DNA of 64,000 nucleotides from Ostrinia nubilalis (GCF_963855985.1 NC_087110.1:5881001-5945000), one strand, 5' to 3'; counted from the stretch's first letter, positions 21,734 to 33,114 are shown. Notes: a model not told the origin generated them from the letters alone. Numbers and translations: made by a program.

Positions 21734-23572
21734 ACGTCGCAAGATTTATGTACGAGTACAAATAATTAACATTACCTTCAAGTTCTTATTATACCTGTTA
21801 TCATCTACAAATGCTACTGATGTCTATAAATTTCTACATAAGAATATTGGCATTTTTTATTAGTAAGAGGTAAGATTGACTTTCGTATGTACGTATATTA
21901 TTTTTCCAAATAATTTCCCATTTATACTTAGGTAGGTACGTACTTATTTTTTCATTCGACTTTTTCAAAGTTTTTTCTGTTCAAATCAATGGAAAATTGG
22001 TATTTTTAGTTAAATAGGTAATCGCTTTTAAAAAACTGTTTAACGTATCGGCACAGTATAGAGATTTACTAGAACTTACATTTTGCAAAACCAAAACTCA
22101 TTTGGAACCCTAAAAAGATCATAATATTTGCTTGTCGTAATCTAGAATTTAAAATAAGAAACAGATAAGCTTTGCTTGTACTTACAATAAAAGAAAATAA
22201 CTGTAAAAATAAAATGCAGAACTTTTATAAGTAGTACTTAGGGCACAGTCAAGTGCAAAAGTGTTTGGATTTTTTTAACTCCATTCTTAAAGTACACGTT
22301 GTCTTTATTGCAACAGCGGAATTGTTATCTTTATGCCTGTGTGCTTAAGGGTCAAAATTGCCGTTTGTTTTTTCGTTTACCTATGCAATTTATTCTTCAA
22401 AAACCATAAGTCCACCCCTCGCATGCAGCGTTGAAACTGTAAAACGAAATTGATCGTAAAACAACCCTAACATAACTTTACCCCAGCAGTGGCAGTCCGA
22501 CTCAATACTTTGCCCATCAAATGTTTATTAGTAGGGGAAGACGATCTTAATTTTGGTTGAGGTGTTACAAGCAGCTGCCGGTGAGTCATTTCAGATTTTT
22601 GACGTTTCTAACTTTTTGTCGTGATTTTTTCTGTATTTTTTTTTTTGTAGGATAAAGGCAAAGACATAAAATTATACAGTCTAGTCTTCACTTGTTTTTA
22701 AATCTTAGATACATTTTTGACATGACATTAATTCAAGTTTGTTTTTTTTTTCGAGGCATGTGGCATCAGCCAGTATTTTGTAAATTCACAGTCGCGTTAA
22801 AAAACTTAAACAGTAAAAAAATAAAATAAAAATGTTGAATTTCGAACGTTTAAAACGTTTTTAAACTAGTTTGCGAGGAAATCGTTTACAGTTTTTACAC
22901 TGACAAATGAAGATCTCCCTTTTCCACCTTAATTACACATAATGACTTGAAGAGATTCCGGGTTTCGCGAGAGCTAAAGTATGCAATTAAGGATTATATT
23001 CTCGGTTTAAAGTTAAGACCATGTATTTCTTGATTCCACCAATTAGCCTGATTTAAGTAATTACAAGGTACAGTCCGAATGCTTACTTGTTTTTTATTTT
23101 ATTTTTGTTGGTGAAAAAAGTTTTGAAACTCTTTGCATCTAATAAATTTATATCTTTTCTAGATTTGCATTATTTGTGGCCTTTTAATCGCGTTAGAAGT
23201 ACCGTCAACTTTCATTTAAACAGGCTTGCATTGCATCTCTGCAAGTCTATTAAGGCAATATAAGTTACCTACATTAGATAATTTGCTTGAAATACTTAAT
23301 AACAACAATAATGAAAAAGTTTATATATTTAATAACCCTCATATCATTTTAATATCTAGGAATTCAAAATTTTACTTTGAATATTACTTACACATTTTCA
23401 AATTTGCTAAAATCACTGAAAGTATCTCAAATGGTCCACAAAAAACTTTAAAAAACTTTCGTTTCATTACTATTTCAATCTAACACTTTTCTCCGCGACT
23501 GTACTTGCGACATGTTGTTCAGCAAAAGGTTGCGGAAATCATGATAAAGAACAACTTAACTTATTCGACTTA
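21734..23572. other. Non-coding stretch, nothing specific seen
   Basis: Only AT-rich chance frames. No family-like protein, tail or terminal repeat found. Confidence 0.4.
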
Positions 23573-24478
23573 CAGTCTTATTCATAAAAATCCTCTAAAA
23601 TAGGTTTAAAACACTCATTAGTTAAAATGCTCATTAGTGCTAATAAACCTTTTATAAAATTCTCTATTCATAAACATTCAATATACCCATTTTAACTATC
23701 TTCTCGCTAAAAGACATTTTAGCGTTGTTATGTTGTCGTTCTGATGAATCCATAGATAAAAATGCCAAAACCAATGGCTCACGGCCCAAAAAAAAAGTTT
23801 AACGTCACTTACGACATAATGACAATGACATTAAATGTTTGTTGTTTGTTATTATTGCTTGTGTTGTGTTTCGTGCAGCAGAGGTGCTTCGTGGTATTTT
23901 TGCTAAGAAAATTGTATTGCTTAATAGAAATAAACATGGAAAACGAAAAAAATAAAAAGAACCTGTCGCCACCTTGCAACAATGTCTATTTTATTTTTAG
24001 TTCGGCATCACAAGTTACTTGTACGTTCATAGAGTAATATCCTTTTCTGTTAATATAATATTGACCTGCGTCACCACTGTATTTCTTTATTTTTATATGG
24101 GTGCAATCAATACACCCCAAGACAGAAGGAAATCGCCGTATATTGTAAAATCCCCTTATTACTTTATTACTAACTTTATAAACCTTGAAAATAGCCACAC
24201 GAAAAAGAGGACGACAACTGTAACAAACCTCAAGTCAAAATGGTTCGGACTCATCGTGGTTCGGACCGGACGCAAAAAAATCAGCTGTTGCACATTTGTC
24301 GGCCATATTTCTCTTTATTAGAGGTTTAAAGTAGGGTCGACCCTGTTATAAGTTATGAAGCGGGTATTGAATACTTACAAAGCTTTTTAGCGGTATATGA
24401 CGTTTATGAATAATACTTTTCGGGATTTTTACTATAACAAGCTAATAAACCTATTTTAAATTTTTATGAATAAGACCG
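23573..24478 (-). mobile_element. Decayed PIF/Harbinger DNA transposon
   Basis: The left end CAGTCTTATTCATAAAAAT and the right end ATTTTTATGAATAAGACCG are inverted repeats. TTA lies outside both (23570-23572 and 24479-24481), the 3-bp duplication of this superfamily. The inverted similarity continues with AAAATAGGTTTA inside both ends. The minus strand still encodes part of the transposase. The element is 906 bp, far shorter than an autonomous copy, so most of the coding region is gone. Confidence 0.85.
23960..24198 (-). pseudogene. Harbinger transposase remnant (first catalytic Asp region)
   Basis: The minus-strand frame from 24198 reads VIRGFYNIRRFPSVLGCID, then CTHIKIK, later YINRKGYYSMNVQVTCDAEL. 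This matches the DDE nuclease core of HARBI1-type transposases, with the first catalytic Asp in GCID and the NRKGYYSMNVQ block. The frame then stops, but DIVARWRQ, the next conserved block, follows one frame away (about 23965-23990). This is a frameshift. No later catalytic residues are recognisable. Confidence 0.85.
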
Positions 24479-25246
24479 TTAACCTTTATGTTAATTCAGC
24501 GCTCAGCCTGATCAGTTCAGCTTAAGGCGGGTCCGGGGTTCGAGTACAGTCGGTGACACAATTTCAAAAATAACTATAAAATAATAATGCACTAACTTTT
24601 GCATAGTAAAAAGCGGACGAAATGATTTTACTTTTACCAAAATGATTGTCTGAAAAGCTCTCAGTTGCAGTGGTAAGATAAACAAAATATTTTATTTTTT
24701 TTGCTATTTGCTTAGACTACAGACTTTACAGTATCTTTGTTTAATTTCAATTGTAAATATAAATAAAATAGTTCATTTAACCAGAATTAAAGGAAGCACT
24801 TAACTTACTCATAACTAGCAGTATGTTCACATCAGAAAGACTACTATCAACTCCCACTTACCTGAAAAAAAAAGGAAATTCAATTTATATTTTATATTTT
24901 TGTCATTATGGTTTTTTATGCTGTTAAAGAAGAGTTTAATAAATAAATAATAATGCATTTTACACAATTCCAAAATAATAACAATAATGAAAAGAAGGGA
25001 CAAAGTCACGTGTAAGTCAAAGTGTTAACTTTAAAAAGATTACAACCCTTAAAACAAATCTCAGTTAAAATGCGAAGTCCCTTCTTCATTTCTGACCTCC
25101 ATTAAACAACGAAGACAACAACGTTATGCGGACAGACGCTAAGACCCAGTGAACCGGCCTGGAAGGAGATCGGGCCGGCGGGCCTTTTAGTGGGCCGGGT
25201 GTACGGGCACTTGGAAAAGTATTAAAGAAAAATATATTATACTATA
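24479..25246. other. Non-coding stretch
   Basis: A GGTCCGGGGTTCGAGTAC word at 24529-24546 resembles a box B and may be a SINE scrap. The patch 25140-25205 is GC-rich without a recognised partner. No gene. Confidence 0.35.
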
Positions 25247-25468
25247 CTAGCTTTCCGCCCGCGGCTTTGCCCGCGTGGAATTTTGTCTGTCACAGAAAAA
25301 CTTTATCGCGCGCGTCCCTGTTTCAAAAACCGGGATAAAAACTATCCTATGTCCTTTCCCGGGACTCAAACTATCTCTATGCCAAATTTCATCAAAATCG
25401 GTTCAGTGGTTTAGGCGTGAAAGCAAGATAGACAGACAGAGTTACATTCGCATTTATAATAGTATAGA
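25247..25468 (-). mobile_element. Non-autonomous Helitron, CCCGCGGCTTCGCCCGCG type
   Basis: Read on the minus strand it starts TCTATACTATTATAAATGCG and ends with a GC-rich hairpin and GGCGGAAAGCTAG|T. The interior holds the family words GGGACTCAAACTATC, ATCAAAATCGGTTCAGTGG and a CAGA microsatellite (as seen on the plus strand). Copies of this family are at 32884, 38057 and 59804. Confidence 0.8.
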
Positions 25469-26110
25469 ATACATATAGATTGTGAGTTCTGTGACGATTT
25501 ATTATAGCTCTAGAGCACCAGAATTGGGTAATCATTATTACTATAGTAATAGGTTTTTAAATATTAACAGAAATATTCACCCCAACTTAAATACTAAAAG
25601 AGTATCTAAAAACGAGTAGGTATGTTAAAATTTTTGAGGCATTGTGAGTTTTTACATTATTTCTCTTGAAAAGTTAACAATAATTCTACATTTTGTTATC
25701 AATATCAGATTTAAACTTTAGGTGATTACTATTTTGTAGCCGATTGTACCCGGAGTCTTTCTATTATGATATCTAGACATAAGCCACTTAAATATTTTTA
25801 TTAAAATCTTGTTTTTACGCAATATTTTAGGATGTTTTAAAAAAAATATCGATTTCCTTTTAAAAAACTGTGCTCTACACATACGAGTACTACTTCTTTA
25901 GCAATGTAACAACAGTAGTAGTTGTTGTTGTAGTTCTTTAGTAATGTTTGGGGCATTTGAACTCCAAGATGAGGACTCAGGCGAGCAGGATATTAGGTAA
26001 TAAGGTTCGATTCCCAAATGAGCCAACAACATAGGTCTGTAGATCAATGACACATCATCATCATCGGACTGCGAGGCAGACACACGATGGTAGTTTAACG
26101 TAGAGACAGG
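25469..26110. other. Non-coding stretch, nothing specific seen
   Basis: No gene or repeat boundary recognised; there is a short GTTGTTGTTG run near 25920. Confidence 0.4.
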
Positions 26111-26280
26111 TATAGTTCTTGTTCTTGCAACTCACGAAAAGGCGAGTGAGCTTTACTTGTGTGTGTACGTGTACATGCACATAACGATAGTGTAATGTTT
26201 ATCAAAACTTTTGAAAATCGAACAGTAGCGAGCCACCACACATGTAAAGCTCACTCGCCTTCGTGAATTGCAACAACTAT
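26111..26280. mobile_element. MITE with ATAGTTGTTGCAATTCACG ends
   Basis: The right end AATTGCAACAACTAT and the left end ATAGTTCTTGTTCTTGCAAC are inverted partners. The similarity continues through CTCACGAAAAGGCGAGTGAGC against GCTCACTCGCCTTCGTGA. It is a full copy; a truncated one lies at 18543-18654. Confidence 0.75.
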
Positions 26281-26400
26281 GAGCTTCTTCCCACGGAGAC
26301 ATCCCGTTTTTTGCAGGATCCCGTTTAGTAATTACGTGTTTTAATATTAACGTTCACACGAACATTCCGTTTGCAGTGTCCCTTAAAAAAACCGATCCAT
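26281..26400. repeat. Inverted copy of the 17280-17545 repeat
   Basis: GAGCTTCTTCCCACGGAGAC and then GCAGGATCCCGTTTAG are the reverse complement of 17513-17462 with small gaps. Confidence 0.6.
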
Positions 26401-26429
26401 TCGAAATTCTAACACACTTAAGTCAACGG

Positions 26430-26600
26430 GACTATTCCCACCTCTCGTTCCCACCACTGCAACTCCTGTGTAGCCAGGATCTACAGCTTGACCGCCACAA
26501 AAACCCAACCAATGAAGGTCAAGTTTGTCCCGGGGGAAAGTTAAACTGTCATTGGACCCGCAACGAAATTAATCAGAAGAACATAGGAGGAGTTCGAAAT
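26430..26600. repeat. Dispersed copy of the 145-bp unit at 29194-29488
   Basis: CACCTCTCGTTCCCACCACT through GGTCAAGTTTGTCCCGGG to CATTGGACCCGCAACGAA matches the second unit at 29372-29505 closely. The flank 26603-26665 matches 19110-19175 inverted. Confidence 0.7.
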
Positions 26601-26848
26601 TAAGGTTCGACTTCCCTCCATTGCAAAGCGGATGACAGGTGACAAACAAAGGTTTAAAAACCTTTAAGAAAAAGATTATGCACCACGGACAATAAATTAA
26701 ATTAAGGGGGCCTATCTTATGAGCAATTAGCAACTACCTGCCAATAATATTTTTCACAAAATCGCTTAAAAGCACGGAAATTTTTCCTTGTCGCGACAAG
26801 ATCGGTGTAATAAATTGCGGAAACAGATGTATGTTGTATTGAATTAAG

Positions 26849-27449
26849 CCAGGCCTGGCTCACTCCGCGCGGTACATCCGATAATTACCTACTGCGAAGC
26901 GCCCCGCCGGCGGGTATTATATCAGTCGAGTGTCACGCGCGCGCTCGTCAGGACGCTGGCATGCGTTGTAGTATGATTATAATTCTATGATCGAAGTATT
27001 ATTTAAAAATGGACATAAAGAGAAAGAAATATTGTGCGGCGTTCGGGTGTTTAAATTCGAAAAGTAATCTACCGGATTTATCTTTTTTTTTCGCTTCCCA
27101 AAGATGCTGAAAGGTATGTTGGCCATGTAGGTAATCAATAATTCTTAGGATAGTATAGGAACCTAACCTACTATGAAGGTTTTCCATAATGACTGCATAC
27201 TTACCTACATACGTACCTCATTACTAATAAGTAGATTAATTATTTTTTCACTAGACAGCAACCCTAACAGCGTAAGAAGAGTTCAGAGGCACGCGATAGA
27301 AAGAGACAAAACTTGTAGGTGAATAAAATTGTAGGTACGTAGTGCTGTGCGAGCTGAATTCCACTGTATCGCGTCGTAGCAAGACTCGCATTTATTTAAA
27401 TCGTCTTGCGGAGTAATCCTTCTGTACCTGTACTATTACTTATTCTGTG
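26849..27449 (+). mobile_element. THAP-exon element, copy 2 (601 bp), inside the R1 ORF
   Basis: It begins CCAGGCCTGGCTCACTCC and ends CTTATTCTGTG, and is the reverse complement of 9263-9942 apart from the RTE-derived segment found only in copy 1. ATTAAG flanks it on both sides (26843-26848 and 27450-27455). The following C is shared if the element start is moved one base, giving ATTAAGC. The insertion therefore post-dates the R1 copy. The leader before the ATG is very GC-rich (CGCCCCGCCGGCGGG) with TATTATATCAG near it, which could be a promoter. Confidence 0.8.
27009..27113 (+). pseudogene. THAP-type exon, frameshifted copy
   Basis: ATG at 27009 opens MDIKRKKYCAAFGCLNSK and continues to LPDLS. 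A run of nine T (27083-27091) then shifts the frame, so FASQRC and a stop follow instead of LPKDAER. The donor AAG|GTATGTT is kept at 27113/27114. The intact relative is at 9680-9786. Confidence 0.6.
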
Positions 27450-28682
27450 ATTAAGCATTATATCACGTTCATGTTTCCAAAGATCACACTCCCACAAGAT
27501 ATGATAGGCAGACTGCTCATGACAGACATCATCAGTGGAACACTCGCAAAAAGGAGACGGAACTAGTTTGAATTCGTGAAGTTTATGTTTAAAGTTGCCA
27601 TGTCCCGTGAGGAACTGCGACGAGCAATGGTCGATTTCTAACCATCGCCTAGTTAGACGTTCGCGTACATTCGGGAAGAATTTATATAAGTGACGTCCTT
27701 TGACTGACGTATCCCATCTTTTTTGCCATTCATTAAGTAGATCTTCTTCAACGACTTCTCGGGAATCAAATAATCGACTTATTTTAGAACGATCGCGGCT
27801 ATTTAAGAAATCGGAGGTTATATTTTCCCTTGATGTGAAGTACATAGCCGCACGCTTTTGTACCTCTAAGTCGACCGGCAGTACACCAGCCAGGACTGGC
27901 AGAGCCTCCGTGCTCACAGTTCTGTAAGCTTTGCAAAGAAAAATCAATGCAAGGCGTTGACTTTGGAGTAGTTTCCGTCGAGCGGCTCCTATAGTAGCTC
28001 TGTCAGCCCAAACTGGTGCACCATAGCAAATGGAGCTTAAATAAGTGTCCGAATATATTACTCGGAGGATTTTAAACGTTAGACCCCACGTCGAGGTTGA
28101 AATGTGACTTAAGGCATAAAAGTTCTTTTTAGCTTTTTCACCGATCTGTTTAATGTGCTCGACAAAGCTAAAGTTTTTCTCTAAAATTAGTCCGAGATAG
28201 CAAACAGATTCCCGTTTTTTAACAGTTATTTCATTGAATTTAATGCGAGGCAAAACTTTAAGATTACCTTTTAATAGAAGCTGATAAGTTTTGTGAGGGG
28301 CAAACTGCAAACGATTCCTGTCTCCCCATTGAGATATTAAATTCAAGCATGTATCCGCTAGATTTTCAAGCTTTGATCTAGTGTCAGCCTCTATTAAAAG
28401 GAGACCGTCATCAGCGTACCCGGTTAACGAACAGCCTTCGGGTAGTGGTAATGCTAGAAAATCATCGAAACCCAAATTCCAAAGGTAGGGCCCTAGGACC
28501 GATCCTTGGGGACAGCCGCGCGTGAGCACCTTTGATTCAGCATGATGGCCGAGTTTTAATTTAGTTGTACCGTTACAAAAGTACGAGTGCAGTAGTGAAT
28601 ATATATTACTATAGCATCCGCGAACTTTCAGTTTTAAGAGCAGACTTAAGTCAGTTACAGTCCAGTTTTTCTCGATACTATA
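27450..28682 (-). pseudogene. R1-clade ORF2 C-terminal part: reverse transcriptase to CCHC motif
   Basis: The frame is open for about 410 codons. In order it shows TRGCPQGSVLGPYLWNLGFD (RT), the catalytic YADDGLLLIE, a thumb-like region with NRLQFAPHKT and CYLGLILE, then the R1-typical YRTVSTEALPVLAGVLPVD. Near the end is a zinc-knuckle-like C-x-C ... H-x(4)-C motif (FCECSTDDVCHEQSAYHILW then EC). No stop or frameshift breaks this part. The last 16 codons of the apparent open frame (left of 27450) belong to the inserted element and not to the retrotransposon. The true continuation, SIQHTSVSAIYYTDLVATRK and then NFRAFKRF, is at 26717-26842. The GTG-begun start sometimes chosen at 28529 is arbitrary, since coding continues upstream of it. 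Confidence 0.9.
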
Positions 28683-28880
28683 TTACTGGATCCTGCAAAA
28701 CTGGACTGCTATGGGAACCAGCCCTAACGCGCTGTCAACCACAAGGCGAGGCGTTTACGTTACGGTTCGGATGAGTGTGCGTTGCAGTAGAGAATTTCAT
28801 ACAAAGAATACTGACCTCCTCAAGTTAACACGGTAACGATCCGTTTCCGGGTTGATAAGTGTGCTTCGTCCTTTATTGTC
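28683..28880. repeat. Uninterrupted copy of a dispersed repeat
   Basis: Its left part shares GGATCCTGCAAAA...GGGAAC with 17470-17513. Its right part (28740-28880) is the inverted relative of 13220-13532 without the RTE insert. The two blocks may be one element. Confidence 0.6.
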
Positions 28881-29193
28881 CCGAAGCAGAAGTAGGATTA
28901 AGTAAAGTAATGCAGGACGTGCAAAAGCGCTTTTTAAATGCCTATTTACAGAAAATAAATGACTTTTAACTTTTTAAGTAACCCGTTACTAAGTGGACAC
29001 AACCTGAGTTACCCATGTCCGATTTAAAGCGTGAAACCAAACCGGTTCACGTCCAATTAGGCGATACAAATGCACTAATTATAAAGTGCTCGATACATTA
29101 CGACTGTCAAAACTGGACGCTGTTTATGTTTAATGTCGTGTAATAATGATTAATAATGATATCAAGATTAAACGACCTCAAGATGATAGCTGT
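28881..29193. other. Non-coding stretch
   Basis: No gene or repeat recognised. Confidence 0.35.
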
Positions 29194-29488
29194 GGCTAGA
29201 TGGAAAGAACGGGACATCGAGCTTTTATCACGTCTCGTTCCCACTGCTACAACTCCTTTGTATCCAGAATCTACATCTTGACTTCCAATAAAAACCCAAT
29301 CAGAGAAGGTCAAGTTTGTCCCGGGAAAAGGTTTAATGGCTAGATGAAAAGGACGGGAGCTTCTGGCTTTTACCACCTCTCGTTCCCACCGCTGCAACTC
29401 CTGTGTAGCTAGAATCTATAGCTTGACCGCCAATAAAAAACCAACCAGGTAAGGTCAAGTTTGTCCCGGGGAAGGTTAAACTGTCATT
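29194..29488. repeat. Tandem duplication of a unit of about 145 bp
   Basis: Two adjacent units each start GGCTAGATG..AAAG.ACGGGA and end GGTCAAGTTTGTCCCGGG (29194-29337 and 29338-29488). They differ at a moderate number of sites. A third, dispersed copy is at 26430-26600. Reading frames inside are not shared between units, so coding is unlikely. Confidence 0.75.
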
Positions 29489-29545
29489 GGACCCGCAACG
29501 AATCATTACAAGCACATAGGAGGAGTTCGTAGTTTAGGATCGGGT

Positions 29546-31920
29546 CTATGAGTTGTAGTTCTCTTTGGGAGGGGGAGATTTCAGCCCAATGGCCATCCAC
29601 TAGGCTCAAACCCTCCATTCATGATGTGACCAAGTGCAATGATCATCATTCCACGAGCTAAAATGAATGAACTTTTTTGTCAAACTACCATCAAATGCAT
29701 ACTTTCGGCAATTGGCCAAATAACTTTCAATTTAGTAAACAATAGCACCATTAAACTCGGCTTAAATTTGCATTAGGCCAAAGTTCAAGTGACGCAAGTC
29801 AGACCTTTGACAAAATGACTGTTGAATGTTTAAGTTATCAGTTAAATCTGGCGGATAATCGTGAGAAATCAAACTTCGATAAATTGAGGAGTTCTGGCTT
29901 TAAATCAGCCTTTACTTTACTATTTAGTGACGTCGAGCTTAAAGGTAAAATTGCCAAAATCTCAGTGATCCTGTGTCATATTGTGTGCAACTAAGATACG
30001 AAGACGATGCATGGTCAAAATACACTGCGGCATCTCACCACAGTGTAAAGCTTTATAATAAATGCCGTCTGCACTAGTATCATTTTTTTTTTATCTTTCT
30101 CACATTACACACCCTACACTGTCACACCGCCCAGTGCGCCGAACCACCTCGAGCCCGGACAAAAACATCCTTATCACAAAAACTTGAATAATTTCACTGG
30201 TGAGTTTGACAAACCGCATTATTAACTGTTAATCGCCGCTGCCACAAAGACCACAATGCGAGGGTTCGAGTGGTCGACCGTCACTTTGTCGGCGCCCGGT
30301 TTTTTGTAGTCATCGTGTGTTGACCAGGGATAGTGGTGGCGAACGGTTTTGATAGTTGAAATGAAATTATTATGTAGTATATTCTTTCGTACCAATTTTG
30401 ACGTAGAAATAAAAATGTTTTTTGAGAATCCTTTCGTTCTACATTTTATTGTAAATTAATTTAAAATAAAAAATGTACTTATTGGAAATATTATAATAAC
30501 TATTTTCTACTGTAAACACATGAAAATTTCAGATTTAACTCTACAAGAGATAGATTGGATTTATGAAAAGGACAATTGAAAATGAAAAGGAAATGATCTT
30601 GTCGCAAAAAAATGCTGTGAAGTTATGAAAGTTTGTACCTACATAGAATTCAAAAGAACTTTCGGTGAAGATGCAAGTACAAGCTAGTTTTGTAAAACAA
30701 TCATTTTTCCCTACAATAACAAAATCCTAAAGTTTCACACAAAAGTTCCATACACCAAACCTTTCTTCTTTGATTCTTAAAAGCACGCTAGTTGGCCCAC
30801 TCTCTTATTCCCTTTCAACATAATATCAAAATCACTCGACGTAACTAAAACTGGCATTTGCGGCAACAATGGAAGCGTTTTAAGGCGTTTTTTGTCCACA
30901 TCCGCGGTACCACTGTGCTTGAAGAAAGTTATGGGCAAATATCACTGTTGCCGCACCACTGTGTGCTTTTTATTTTAATACCGCCGCACTAAATGTTAAC
31001 AATTGTGTAATATCTTTTTAATGGATTTACAGAACTGCTTATTGAAGTATTTTGTCATTTGATTATAGAGAACGGTTCATGTGTAATATTTAATGTTGTC
31101 ATTATAAGGACGGGGTAGTCTAATGATGTGTGCTTTAAATTACAAAACAACTTAAATGCAGGTTTGAATCTCGGAAGGGGTACACAATGTTCATCATTGT
31201 AAGTACCTATTTCCAAGCATTATACTTAAGTGCTTGTACATTTTAAGTACCAAAGTTATGAAAATAAAATATTTTTCTTTTAACACTGAAGATATGTTTG
31301 CATAGAGCTTTTCACTCTAATGTACCTTGTAATAAAATCTAAGGACTCAAGCTCGCTTTAATAAGCAATAAAAATTCTAAGCAATTCTTGCTTCTACAAT
31401 GCAAATAAGTGTATTTAACAAATGTAAATTAGTTTGTATTATTTAGTCAAACCCGACTCAGACCCACGCGTGCTCACAGCACGAAAAGGTAATGTTTTAA
31501 GTATTAATCGTATGGCTAACTAAGGAAAAAAAGAAACATTTATTACAATGGACATCACACAAAGTCAAAAAGTTAGACGTAAGTAGCATAGGTATAAACA
31601 TTTTGAAAGAAAATTCACCTTGTCGCAATAACAATGCACATTGCAATGGGACTCAGCTTATACTATGACCTACGATAATTAATTATGTAGTTAAAAAATA
31701 AAGCATTTTTGAATTAGATTGTTTAGAGAAGCAATCGTTTTATGTAAATTGAGATCTGAAAAATGTCATGATTTTGGCAATACACGGGAAGAATGGGAAA
31801 ATCCTATGCTACACACAATTTCTGAAAAAACGGGACAAAAATGTACGAACATCAAGCCTCCTCTACCCAATGTAGGCCAAATATTGCAAAAGGTCGTGCT
31901 CCTGCAGTCGAGATGAATTT
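29546..31920. other. Non-coding stretch with a GC-richer, low-copy-looking island
   Basis: Most is AT-rich and featureless. The part 30100-30345 is GC- and CpG-richer (CGAACCACCTCGAGCCCGG, GTCGGCGCCCGG) and matches nothing else in the window. It could be a regulatory element or an untranslated exon, but no splice-bounded frame is evident. Confidence 0.35.
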
Positions 31921-32149
31921 CGTTCGTTTCAGCTAAATGACGTCCACTGCTGGTCAAAGGCCTCCTCCAAGGTTTTCCACAATGCACGGTCCTGCGCTGC
32001 CCGCATCCAGGCTCTTCCCGCGACTTTTTCCAGATCGTCGGTCCACCTAGTAGGAGGCCTGCCCACGCTACGTCTTCCAGCCCGTGGTCGCCACTCGAGA
32101 ACTTTTCTGCCCCAACGGCCATCGTCTCTACGAGCTATGTGCCCCGTCC
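31921..32149 (-). mobile_element. 5'-truncated RTE LINE insertion with 12-bp duplication
   Basis: The minus strand carries the RTE 3' tail and final codons, extending further 5' than most copies. CGAGATGAATTT lies on both sides (31909-31920 and 32150-32161), the longest duplication seen here. Confidence 0.88.
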
Positions 32150-32161
32150 CGAGATGAATTT

Positions 32162-32883
32162 ACCTGATGATGATGATGATGATAGTGGTGGTAAAAAATA
32201 AAATTATTTCATCTCATGGAGTCCAATAAAGAAGTCTGACATACTGATAAGTAGACCGACAGCGACAGTTGTACCTACCTACTTATCTACAAGGTTCAAT
32301 TTTACAAAAATAGTGTACCTACATAATGCTAATGACTTACTATGAAATCGCCATCGCTGTTAGATACGATCAATAAGTAGGTATTCTGTCGAAGACTTGA
32401 CAGTGATTGGACAGGAATTCCAAAGATAAATACATCCGTCCAAACATTACCATGCAAATACAGGAAAGTGCAATAAATGCAAATGTCTGCTTAATTGCTT
32501 ATCCTGGGATATGAGGAAGCAATATGTCTTTCCAGTCATTTACCTAATTGTGGGTTTACGTGGATAAATATTTCTTGAGGCATTGACAGTAATCGGTGCA
32601 ATTTAAAATAAATTAGATCATGTTCACGATTTGTCTGGCTCAAAAAGAAAGTAGGTAAAGCAAAACCTAAAGAACCAGTACCTAAATACTGACTTGGTAA
32701 GCGCATTATGTATATTATATCTAATATAACTCCTTTATAGTTCCACTACTCCATATAAAGCGGTAGCTATAAGTACTGACCGATTTACAACGGTGAGTAT
32801 TGTTGGAGGAGAAATTACATAACTTTTAAAAATACCTATCTTGAGCAAACTTAGTCACAATAATACAAAATAATCCCAACTAA
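32162..32883. other. Non-coding stretch, nothing specific seen
   Basis: A GATGATGATGATGATGAT run at its start may be an older RTE tail. No gene. Confidence 0.4.
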
Positions 32884-33114
32884 TATTATAAATGCGAAAG
32901 TAACTCTGTCTGTCTGTCTGTCTGTCTGTCTGTTACGCTTTCCCGCTTAAACCTCGCAACCGATTTTGATGAAATTTGGCATAGAGATAGTTTGAGTCCC
33001 GGGAAAGAACATAGGATAGTTTTTATCCCGGTTTTTGAAACAGGGACGCGCGCGATAAAGTTTTTCTGTGACAGACAAAATTCCACGCGGGCGAAGCCGC
33101 GGGCGGAAAGCTAG
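32884..33114 (+). mobile_element. Non-autonomous Helitron, CCCGCGG type
   Basis: It starts within CTAATATTATAAATGCGAAA (the very first TCTATA is lost) and ends with the hairpin CGCGGGCGAAGCCGCGGG and GGAAAGCTAG|T. A CTGT microsatellite of about seven units sits near the 5' end. Confidence 0.8.

Larger units (their letters stand above)
26717..28682 (-). mobile_element. R1-clade non-LTR retrotransposon, 3' coding part, split by an insertion
   Basis: Minus-strand coding runs from about 28682 to 27450, is interrupted by the 601-bp element at 26849-27449, and resumes to a TAA at 26717-26719. The 5' boundary lies near 28680, where the frame meets a stop and an unrelated repeat begins. Sequence left of 26717 could be 3' UTR, but no tail is clear. 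R1-clade elements are site-preferring LINEs in arthropods; this copy is 5'-truncated and not functional. Confidence 0.85.
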
